Below are positions 1 to 6,840 of a stretch of 21,111 nt of DNA, one piece after another. Positions within the stretch are counted from its first letter, which is position 1. Every line of letters begins with the position of its first letter. Below the pieces are notes generated by a model. It had not been told where the DNA came from. It ran no database searches and was given only the letters and a program-made list of their open reading frames with translations. The position numbers were made by a program, and so were the translations under genes. Origin of the DNA: a virus; IMG/VR virus record IMGVR_UViG_3300045970_000318, positions 1 to 21,111 of that record; one strand, written 5' to 3'.

Positions 1-89
1 ACTTGCTCCTCAATTTTTGCAATATCGAATCCACATTTTTCTAACGAAGGACTAAAACTCTTTCTGCCCCCGATTATAACTGTTTTCAT
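1..89 (-). CDS. N-terminal fragment of a small protein, possibly DUF2325-like (cut by window edge)
   Basis: Only the first 29 codons are inside the window; the frame is open to base 1. The visible protein begins MKTVIIGGRKSFSPSLEKCG and continues with a short helical stretch. A beta strand followed by a GGR turn and then a helix resembles the start of the small Rossmann-like DUF2325 family, but this is a weak recollection-based match and the function is unknown. The start is supported by a weak purine-rich ribosome site (ACAGG) about 9 bases upstream and by a late-type promoter 18 bases upstream. It is the last visible gene of the late block, downstream of the 1565-aa protein. Confidence 0.5.
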   Translation of the reverse strand, partial: MKTVIIGGRKSFSPSLEKCGFDIAKIEEQ

Positions 90-107
90 TATATTTGCCT
101 GTTACTG

Positions 108-115
108 TATTTATG
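108..115 (-). promoter_or_regulatory. T4-type late promoter octamer (CATAAATA)
   Basis: On the minus strand the octamer reads CATAAATA, one base from the T4 late consensus TATAAATA, and lies 18 bases upstream of the gene starting at 89. The TAA inside the octamer is also the stop codon of the 1565-aa gene, so the promoter is embedded in the end of the upstream coding region. The same octamer precedes the genes at 5403 and 8496. Confidence 0.6.
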
Positions 116-3100
116 CGTTCGACTTTCCCATCGGATCATACAACCAACCTAACTTCTCATCGGTCGAATATGAACCAATAATTGTATCATTTGTTTTAGC
201 TATGTAATTGGCTGAATCTTCCTGTTCGATAGTTGCCCCAAGTTTTTCGGCCGCGGCTTTCCATGCCTTTCCTGATCTAAATTTTACTTCACCATTTTGA
301 CTGTCTTCTTCAATGCCTTGCTCCTCATACATACCGTTTCCTAATTGTTTTTGTAATTTAGGAAGCATGATTTTACTTGTTATTTCACGCCATTTGTTTA
401 TAATTTCTTCACCAACATTTAAGTAGGGGGAACAAACTATAAAGTTTGATTTAATAACATTTGAATCTGTAGATAGGTATTTCGGATCAACTTTATACTT
501 TTTACCTATATAGTCTAGTGCAGTTCTTCCTGCTTGATTGGCAATATCCCTTACTTGACTAATTTCTGCATCTGACAGCCCATAGGTCTTCAAATACTTT
601 ATAATAGTTTTTGCATTCTTTGGAGACGAAGTGTCGTAGATCAATAAGTTTTCGATTTTATCTAAAATCGTCTGACCAGCATGACCTTTTTTGTTAGTCA
701 CAATACCATGTATATCGCTAAATTTGTCCTCTTCGATACCTTGCTCTTCTTTTGGATAATGATATCCTCTAAACTCATAGAAGTTACCCAATGCTTCAAT
801 CTTAGCACAACCGCGTTCCATTGCGTCTGCCGATTTAAACCATGCTTCCTTGGTTACTGCACGTTGTTCTTTTCCTGCAAACACGATGTATCGCACACCG
901 TATGGCTTACCATCGTAGTCATCTTCTGCTACATATGAACTATTCTCTTGACGAGATGTAATTTTGTCAATATACGATTTAGCATCAGCAGGACTACGAT
1001 GTGCAAAACCCCTAATACTGTTTGGCTGATCTTTATCTTGATGCACTACATACTTATTTGCATAAGCATTATCTTTGCTAATATGATATCCATTGTGTGG
1101 CCCAACATAAGAATAGTTACTTTCGTCTTCGGTTACTATTGATTCGTTGCAGTAAAAACCCATCATATCACATGCTGCTTTGCATAACTCATAATACTTA
1201 TGACCTTTTTTAAAAGTATCGCCGCCGGCAATTAAATAACTCACCATATTTGCTACCGTATCTTTATCAAATTTACCTGCAAATTGGTCAGTTAGTTTAT
1301 CGGCAATGTCATCTTGGTACGATTCTGTTACTTGCTCTGCTACATCGGTAGTGATTTTTGTGTCTGCTGAATTTAGTTGTGTTGCATAATCTGAGGCTTC
1401 TTCTTGTGTCCTAAAGATATCACCTTTAGTAGGGTGACTCACAGCTACCCAACCGTTACCTTCACGCTTGGCCACAATGTACTGGTATTGATCATTTTTG
1501 AATTGGTGATCAATCCTATAATTATCGCCAATGAACTCAACTCCAGTACCTCGAGGTTGTTTCATCTCTGTTACGTGTTCTGCTTTATCTTCATTAGATA
1601 CCAAAGAATACTCGATTCCTGCATAACCATTCGCTGCCGAATTATTCACAGCATTATTTAAGTTTTTAATCAACGATGCGATATTTGTCGGCTTACGGTT
1701 GATTTTTGCATTACCTTTCTCATGTTGGTAAGATGCACCAGTTTCTAACGTATATGCAACTTTGTCAATCAACTCGGGCAATGTTCCGACCATAGTAATA
1801 TTACTTCCGGTTCTATGTTTTTCTTTTTTGATGGTATAGATTGCATTTGGCTTTGCTTCTGTTACTTGTGCATCACTTTCTTTAAACTGTGCCAAGCGTG
1901 TTTGTGCTTGCATGGACAATTTAGATTTAACTTGTTTAAATTTATCCCCAGCTTCTTGGAACGAGCCAGTAAATACCGGTGAATCCCCATTGTAAATAGT
2001 TGCTTCAGCACCCATTCTATACAAAGTAAATTTCCCGACTCTATCCATTAATGTTCCTGAAGCGCCTTCATCTACTTCATCTTCTGCTATTTCCATATTG
2101 CTAGATAAATCATACGGATCTTGATTATTAAATTCAGTATGGTCTTTTTCTTCCGAATCTTGGTTATATATTACACCACCTTCAGAATCCATACCCCAAG
2201 TACCAACACATTTTCCATCAATATATGCGGTGCGGAATTCGTGATCGTCATCCCATGGTGCTGATGCTTTACCACCAATTCCGGCAGCTAAGTTCTTAAC
2301 TGCTTTAATCCAGGCACCCATTGTTTGATACTCTTTTTCGCCCAAGTGGTTTACACTCTCAGTTGTAGAACAAGTTTCTTTAGCTACCTCACGCGGCAAA
2401 TAAGTGGTTGGATCTACTATACCCTTTACAAATTCTTTAGTATATCTCCCTGCATTTTTAAAATCATTTTCGTTCGGATTAAATTTAGCATTTTTTGCGG
2501 CATGGATAGAACCTTTTTCCGCAAGAGCCATACCAACTAATCCACCAATTATTGGATCTTCCTCTAAATTTCCTTTATTTTTTGCTTTAATTTTAGCGAG
2601 GATATGTTCTGGCGAGAAGTTAGCAACACTTTCCGAAAATACTTCATCTGCAGAATTGCCCCATTTCATACTAGGATCAATTGCACCTTCTGGACTACCA
2701 TGATTGTCTTTGTCGAAGGCAGCAAAAATATTTCCTTTATTAAATGCAACTGTTCCTCCCGCTGAGTGACGTTTGAAATTACACGCTGGATAAATCTTAC
2801 GACATTTATCATACCATTGATCAAAATCTTTTATACCCATCTCTGAGCCCATGATCGATTGTGAAGCAGGTCTAGTTTTTTGATATGGAGTTTGTTGAAC
2901 TTGTGGGCGCGGATTTAATTCGTCGTTGAATGTGTCGGTTAGATCCTCATCTATATCACCTGTACGGGCGCGGTGTGCGGCTAAATCTGCTGGGCTTACT
3001 ACCACGTCTTCATCATCGTTGTAATTATTAGAACGGTTAGCATCACCATCACCAAAAAGTTCGTCATACTCGTCGCCAAATTCTTCTGTTATTGGACCAA

Positions 3101-4808
3101 AATTATGTGTTGCCCATGTTATGGCAGAAGACTTATCTGCAAACGGACCTTTAACTTCGTAATTTTTGTAATCGCCGTAAATATACCCCATAATGTCATC
3201 GGGAGTAAGATAACTCATATAAGTTGAACTTCCCCAATTGGTTGGTTCCGGTCCAGCAACCGTACTTTCGTGCCATTTGCTACCATTTTTACTAACACAA
3301 CCAATAAAAGTTGTATTTTCTTCTTCGTCGTATAGTGCAACATAGAATTCATCGTTGTTATCTTCGCTATCATAATCTTCTGTAACTTTTTCAACTAATC
3401 CTAAATATTCGGTATCAATTACCTTATAACCGCGTTTTTTGTAATATTGAACTGCACGGTTAGTAGCATCAACTTCATTACCACCTTTAACTTTTATAAT
3501 CTTTTGTATTTCTTCTTTACGCATTGTTACCGCAGTGGCATTTGGATCAGTTACAATTACTGTAATACGGTGCGTTACAGGTTCGTCCTCTTGTTCTACA
3601 TCGTCTACACCGGTAGCACCACTTTCAGCACCTTGGTCGGCAAACATTTCGGTAACCTCGGACGATTTGTTGACGCTTTCATCCCATTGTTTTCCGCCAT
3701 ATCGACCTTCATCATTATCTGCATATGACTTTTTATATTCTGCTATCTCTTTTGGGTCAGTCAACGCGATCCTTTTGCCATCTACCGATTTATTCGGGAT
3801 GCATCCACGATGATAGTGGGCATCTGCACTACCGGCTTCGGCTGCATTACGATTTCTCGAGTCGCCCTCAACCATTTTATTTTTCGTTGAAGATTGTTTA
3901 GATAAAAAATGTTTTAATTTTAATACTGCATTTTTAAATGCAGGATCTGACTTTCTACCCCACGACTCGGTATCTAACGCACCAACTGCATTGATCATAG
4001 ACCGATCATGGGTGTTTGATCGAACATACGAGTCAAGCTTTTTCCATAAGTCAGCATAAAATGGTGTAAACCCGTTATCTTCATACGAGTCATCGCCACC
4101 GTGGCTATCGTAATCCTCTTCTTCGTCACCAGAATAAATTTGATCACGGGCATTACCATATCCATTGTTGTAATAGTCATATTCCAATCTACCCAATGCG
4201 CGAATAGCTTCTCCATACGGAGTTTCTGCTTCTCCCGACAATGGAACATGTTCTTTCCATTTTTTGTCAAACTCTGGATGTTCTACCCATTCAGTTATTT
4301 TTTCTCCCCCAATATCATTAGAATCATTTTTAATTTTTTTATTTTTACGGTTGGCAAAATCCTCATTGACTTTTTTATCTATCTCATCGGCCCAAGATTT
4401 CGAAGATTTCTTACCTTTTTCGACATATTTAGAGTGGTAATCTTTAAGTTCTTTTGCACCAGCTGCTGAAATTTCGCCAGAACTTTTTGTTTCTCGACTA
4501 ACTGTCGGGCAATTTCCATTAGTTTGAATCTTTTTGGCGCCACTACCATTATGACTCACCCATACACAGTGATTACCATTAGCATCATTGCCGTGTCTAT
4601 GTGCTTTATAACCATCTCCTAGATCTAGTGTTTTTCCACCGCTAGATCTAGCGACTTTACCGATTGTACTTTCTTTCAACAATTTCTTACCATTGGCTAT
4701 TGTTTTTGAAGCATTCAAGGTTTTAGATTTTGCTGGTGCTAATCCGTTATTGAGTACTGGCTTACTTTCAATTTTGGAAAGTTTGTCTAAAAGTTTTCTT
4801 AATGGCAT
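111..4808 (-). CDS. Giant multi-module acidic protein; candidate internal-head polyprotein with prohead-protease-type sites
   Basis: This 1565-aa protein is not one I can name. No signal peptide or membrane segment is visible. The N-terminus (MPLRKLLDKL) is a basic amphipathic helix. Residues about 220-245 are a very acidic Asp/Glu/Tyr stretch. From about residue 380 the protein alternates small alpha/beta-looking modules with acidic linkers carrying V/I-x-E: VTE at 385-387, 475-477, 982-984, 1079-1081, 1160-1162 and 1225-1227; ITE at 573-575; IAE at 907-909; VAE at 1293-1295; IEE at 1358-1360 and 1499-1501; LEE at 748-750. T4 gp21 protease cuts after I/L-x-E, for example at IAE or ITE in internal proteins. 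The start is fixed by AAGGA, which overlaps the stop of the preceding gene, 4 bases away. The head-protein role is inferred; a large structural protein with linker repeats is the alternative. Confidence 0.85.
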   Translation of the reverse strand: MPLRKLLDKLSKIESKPVLNNGLAPAKSKTLNASKTIANGKKLLKESTIGKVARSSGGKTLDLGDGYKAHRHGNDANGNHCVWVSHNGSGAKKIQTNGNCPTVSRETKSSGEISAAGAKELKDYHSKYVEKGKKSSKSWADEIDKKVNEDFANRKNKKIKNDSNDIGGEKITEWVEHPEFDKKWKEHVPLSGEAETPYGEAIRALGRLEYDYYNNGYGNARDQIYSGDEEEDYDSHGGDDSYEDNGFTPFYADLWKKLDSYVRSNTHDRSMINAVGALDTESWGRKSDPAFKNAVLKLKHFLSKQSSTKNKMVEGDSRNRNAAEAGSADAHYHRGCIPNKSVDGKRIALTDPKEIAEYKKSYADNDEGRYGGKQWDESVNKSSEVTEMFADQGAESGATGVDDVEQEDEPVTHRITVIVTDPNATAVTMRKEEIQKIIKVKGGNEVDATNRAVQYYKKRGYKVIDTEYLGLVEKVTEDYDSEDNNDEFYVALYDEEENTTFIGCVSKNGSKWHESTVAGPEPTNWGSSTYMSYLTPDDIMGYIYGDYKNYEVKGPFADKSSAITWATHNFGPITEEFGDEYDELFGDGDANRSNNYNDDEDVVVSPADLAAHRARTGDIDEDLTDTFNDELNPRPQVQQTPYQKTRPASQSIMGSEMGIKDFDQWYDKCRKIYPACNFKRHSAGGTVAFNKGNIFAAFDKDNHGSPEGAIDPSMKWGNSADEVFSESVANFSPEHILAKIKAKNKGNLEEDPIIGGLVGMALAEKGSIHAAKNAKFNPNENDFKNAGRYTKEFVKGIVDPTTYLPREVAKETCSTTESVNHLGEKEYQTMGAWIKAVKNLAAGIGGKASAPWDDDHEFRTAYIDGKCVGTWGMDSEGGVIYNQDSEEKDHTEFNNQDPYDLSSNMEIAEDEVDEGASGTLMDRVGKFTLYRMGAEATIYNGDSPVFTGSFQEAGDKFKQVKSKLSMQAQTRLAQFKESDAQVTEAKPNAIYTIKKEKHRTGSNITMVGTLPELIDKVAYTLETGASYQHEKGNAKINRKPTNIASLIKNLNNAVNNSAANGYAGIEYSLVSNEDKAEHVTEMKQPRGTGVEFIGDNYRIDHQFKNDQYQYIVAKREGNGWVAVSHPTKGDIFRTQEEASDYATQLNSADTKITTDVAEQVTESYQDDIADKLTDQFAGKFDKDTVANMVSYLIAGGDTFKKGHKYYELCKAACDMMGFYCNESIVTEDESNYSYVGPHNGYHISKDNAYANKYVVHQDKDQPNSIRGFAHRSPADAKSYIDKITSRQENSSYVAEDDYDGKPYGVRYIVFAGKEQRAVTKEAWFKSADAMERGCAKIEALGNFYEFRGYHYPKEEQGIEEDKFSDIHGIVTNKKGHAGQTILDKIENLLIYDTSSPKNAKTIIKYLKTYGLSDAEISQVRDIANQAGRTALDYIGKKYKVDPKYLSTDSNVIKSNFIVCSPYLNVGEEIINKWREITSKIMLPKLQKQLGNGMYEEQGIEEDSQNGEVKFRSGKAWKAAAEKLGATIEQEDSANYIAKTNDTIIGSYSTDEKLGWLYDPMGKSNA

Positions 4809-4812
4809 ATCA

Positions 4813-5403
4813 TTATTCCTTAATTTTTACTACTTTGGTTTTGTATGGGGATGTGGTGGATTGCTTAATATCGTTAGTAGTTTCTGCTTTTTTAGCAATA
4901 TCTTTAGATGCAAATTCTGTCTTTCTTGATTCTAATTCCTTCAGCAAACTATCTACTCTTTGTTGACCTACTTTGGGCTGACCACCAGATATTGATTCAA
5001 TGTCCTTAGTGAGTAAGGGCTCGTATTTTTTATTAGATTCTTCGTCTTGTGCGCTTTCTTCACGCATAAGTTCCTCTGGCTGGTCTTTTGGAGTGACTAC
5101 AATGTTTGCTGCTGGAATTCTACCATGAGTCGATAATGCTTGTCTAACTTGCTCATCTGTACATGGATAATTTAACGATGCCATAATTAACGATATCTCA
5201 CAAGCACCAAAGCTCGGAAAATCTAAACTGTTATTTTGAATAGGTAATGACTTTGCTTTGCTAATACTTGCTACATCAAAACTCTCAAGGCTATGCTCGA
5301 TTTTATCCATCACATCTGGTGTGATTTCTATACATGCGATTTTTATCCTAAAGTCGTAAGTTTCTTTATTTTCTCTCATGTAATGCGTTAAAGATTTTAT
5401 CAT
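4813..5403 (-). CDS. Conserved hypothetical, candidate head-associated protein
   Basis: This 196-aa protein has an ordered N-terminal domain of about 95 residues, with alternating strands and helices: TYDFRIKIACIEIT, then a helix, then a strand ending in LPIQNNSLDFPSFGACEISL. A low-complexity, charged C-terminal half rich in Glu, Lys and Ser follows. The first residues (MIKSLTHYMREN) loosely resemble the capsid-targeting leader of T4 internal proteins (MKTYQEFIAE). That resemblance, and its position between the probable small terminase and the 1565-aa polyprotein candidate, suggests a head protein, but no function is established. AAAGGA upstream of ATG supports the start, and a late-type promoter lies 27 bases upstream. 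The stop codon is part of the ribosome site of the next gene, suggesting translational coupling. Confidence 0.8.
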   Translation of the reverse strand: MIKSLTHYMRENKETYDFRIKIACIEITPDVMDKIEHSLESFDVASISKAKSLPIQNNSLDFPSFGACEISLIMASLNYPCTDEQVRQALSTHGRIPAANIVVTPKDQPEELMREESAQDEESNKKYEPLLTKDIESISGGQPKVGQQRVDSLLKELESRKTEFASKDIAKKAETTNDIKQSTTSPYKTKVVKIKE

Positions 5404-5429
5404 TTCTATTTTCCTTTGTTCATATTTAC

Positions 5430-5437
5430 TATTTATG
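5430..5437 (-). promoter_or_regulatory. T4-type late promoter octamer (CATAAATA)
   Basis: The minus strand reads CATAAATA 27 bases upstream of the 196-aa gene. A small inverted repeat (CTTTTC, four-base loop, GAAAAG; 5438-5453) lies immediately upstream of the octamer, in the gap after the probable small terminase. It has no U-tract on the minus strand, so I do not call it a terminator. Confidence 0.6.
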
Positions 5438-5457
5438 CTTTTCGCAAGAAAAGGTGA

Positions 5458-6000
5458 TTATTGGTTTGCTTTTTGATTAGCTTCGGCATTAGCTGCCAGT
5501 ACCTCTTTTAATAGGGTATTCCTGTCAAGTATCATCCCTTCTCCGGAAATTGTTTCTTTTTCTGGGTCTTTTGCTTCTTTATTCTTTGTCGCCACATCTA
5601 ATCTAGCTTTCTGCAACTGTAAGCTAATCATCTTCAATTTTTTGTCCATTTTAGCCGTTTTGGCTGTGATGGCATGCCCAAGCAATGCGGTAGCTGATTG
5701 TAATATCGGACCACTGAATCTTGGATCTACATTCATACTAAGCTCCATCATATTTTTAAAGCTATCTTCTGCTAATTTTGCCAAACTGTCCATTTCTGCA
5801 TCGCTGGCTTCTAAATCGCTTACTGTGGGTAGAGCAAAATCTATTTTGTCCATAACGGTATCGGTAGCTTGTAGCATATCTTTTGATTCTTCAATTGTTG
5901 AATTATACTCGGCTATTTCTTCGGTTGAAATTTCTGGTTCAGGATCGAACATGCTTGGGCCTGGTGGTAGCTGAAATAAATCTTCTAATTTTTTAGACAT
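5458..6000 (-). CDS. gp16: Probable small terminase subunit (T4 gp16-like)
   Basis: The 180-aa, largely helical, acidic protein fits the layout of T4 gp16 (164 aa): a disordered acidic N-terminus, a central helical hairpin (about residues 68-135, with a DPRF turn between helices and a long Lys-rich second helix), and a C-terminal segment ending in a leucine-rich helix (TLLKEVLAAN). gp16 forms rings that recognise the DNA and stimulate the large terminase gp17 during packaging. Unlike in T4, gp17 is not adjacent; the neighbours are gp4 and a head-associated candidate. The start has AAAGGAAG upstream and a perfect late promoter 16 bases ahead. Identification is by pattern, not by search; another coiled-coil head or scaffold protein is the alternative. 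Confidence 0.65.
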   Translation of the reverse strand: MSKKLEDLFQLPPGPSMFDPEPEISTEEIAEYNSTIEESKDMLQATDTVMDKIDFALPTVSDLEASDAEMDSLAKLAEDSFKNMMELSMNVDPRFSGPILQSATALLGHAITAKTAKMDKKLKMISLQLQKARLDVATKNKEAKDPEKETISGEGMILDRNTLLKEVLAANAEANQKANQ

Positions 6001-6016
6001 GGTGCTTCCTTTTAGG

Positions 6017-6024
6017 TATTTATA
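6017..6024 (-). promoter_or_regulatory. T4-type late promoter octamer (TATAAATA, perfect)
   Basis: The minus strand reads GTATAAATAC, identical to the T4 late consensus octamer, 16 bases upstream of the ATG at 6000. The AAAGGAAG ribosome site lies between the octamer and the start codon. Confidence 0.75.
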
Positions 6025-6043
6025 CTTTTTGAAAAGGAAAGAA

Positions 6044-6472
6044 TTATTTTGAACCAGCGAAGAGCTGATGCTCAGTTAGAACGCGAAAGGTAAGCCCTTT
6101 ATCTGCACAAAAAATACGAGCAGATGCCCATTTAGCCATATTGACTACAGCCGCGGCTTGATTTCTCATACCTTTGGCATTTTCTAATACTGCTTGCCCT
6201 GCAGGTTTGATTTCAATAATCTCTGCATGAGTAACTCCATCTTTGTCTTGGTATATGATTAGAAAATCTGGAACATAGGTTGTTTTTTTCCCTGTTAGCG
6301 GATTGTGATAGGGGATACGGATTGACTCGCTGGACCATTGCAGAATAGAAGGATGATTATCTAAGAACGTCATAAACGCGGTTTCCCAGGAACTTCTGGC
6401 ATATGGTAATCCTTTGCCAATATATTTTTCTGGGTGACGAGGGGTAAATATCGCTTGGTGGTATTTTGCCAT
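6044..6472 (-). CDS. gp4: Head completion protein gp4 (TnsA-like nuclease fold)
   Basis: This 142-aa protein matches T4-type gp4 (also called gp50/gp65) along its length: RHPEKY near residue 14, the RSSWE helix at about 27-31, LQWSSESIRIPY at about 43-54, PDF at about 67-69, the EIKPAGQ strand, a helix with MAKW, and the C-terminal TFRVLTEHQLF. The spacing of E31, D68 and the EIKP segment follows the TnsA/PD-(D/E)xK-like nuclease arrangement. In T4 the protein acts after DNA packaging to make full heads competent for tail joining. The start overlaps the upstream gene's stop as TAATG, and AGGAG lies 12 bases upstream, so it is probably translated by coupling. Confidence in the family is high; whether it cleaves DNA here is not shown. 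Confidence 0.9.
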   Translation of the reverse strand: MAKYHQAIFTPRHPEKYIGKGLPYARSSWETAFMTFLDNHPSILQWSSESIRIPYHNPLTGKKTTYVPDFLIIYQDKDGVTHAEIIEIKPAGQAVLENAKGMRNQAAAVVNMAKWASARIFCADKGLTFRVLTEHQLFAGSK

Positions 6473-6837
6473 TATGGTAGAATGCTCCTAACGATATATT
6501 TATTTGGTGGTGGACTATTGCTTAATCCTAAATAACTAGTGCCGACACGATTTAGATTTAGGAACATCACTAAGTAGGAATTAATTTGCCCTGGTGGTAA
6601 TTCAACAAATTGCTGGAATACCGTCATTACGTCTAAACTTTGCGCTTTTGCGGTGTATATAAATGCTCGTGCCATCGCAATACCATTAGTTTTATCACCA
6701 GATAATTTCTCAAAAAACGATGTGATTGCATTATCCTCGTTTAGCGAAACATCAAATGATGGATTATTTACACTTATATTATTGAAATAAGATGCAGTTG
6801 AGTTTTGCTGAACAGAGTTTAGGTTATTTGGTATCAT
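6472..6837 (-). CDS. Conserved small structural protein of marine T4-like phages, beside gp4
   Basis: The 121-aa protein has a Ser/Asn-rich N-terminus. It then has a helical core (about residues 38-95) with FFEKLSGDK, a helix, and the distinctive QFVELPPGQINSYLVMFLNLNRVGTSYLG, and it ends NKYIVRSILP. I recognise this NRVGTSxLG...NKYxxRxIxP pattern as a conserved hypothetical commonly found near gp4 in marine T4-like phages. I do not know a function; a baseplate or head-tail role would fit the context. The start is 3 bases after the stop of the 551-aa gene, with GAAGGA inside that gene's end serving as ribosome site. The end overlaps the gp4 start by one base. Confidence 0.8.
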   Translation of the reverse strand: MIPNNLNSVQQNSTASYFNNISVNNPSFDVSLNEDNAITSFFEKLSGDKTNGIAMARAFIYTAKAQSLDVMTVFQQFVELPPGQINSYLVMFLNLNRVGTSYLGLSNSPPPNKYIVRSILP

Positions 6838-6840
6838 TAC

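Noticed and set aside
4101-4469. 122-aa plus-strand frame, and similar long plus-strand frames across 681-4929
   Set aside because: They are antisense to the acidic 1565-aa gene; Asp/Glu/Lys-rich coding produces hydrophobic Phe/Ile-rich open frames on the other strand. No ribosome sites or promoters support them.
5438-5453. Small inverted repeat CTTTTC/GAAAAG considered as a terminator after the small terminase
   Set aside because: It is a weak A/T stem with no U-tract on the minus strand, so it is noted only beside the promoter.
6497-6504. AATAAATA on the minus strand ahead of gp4
   Set aside because: It is inside the end of the preceding coding region and departs from the octamers used elsewhere; gp4 is adequately explained by translational coupling.
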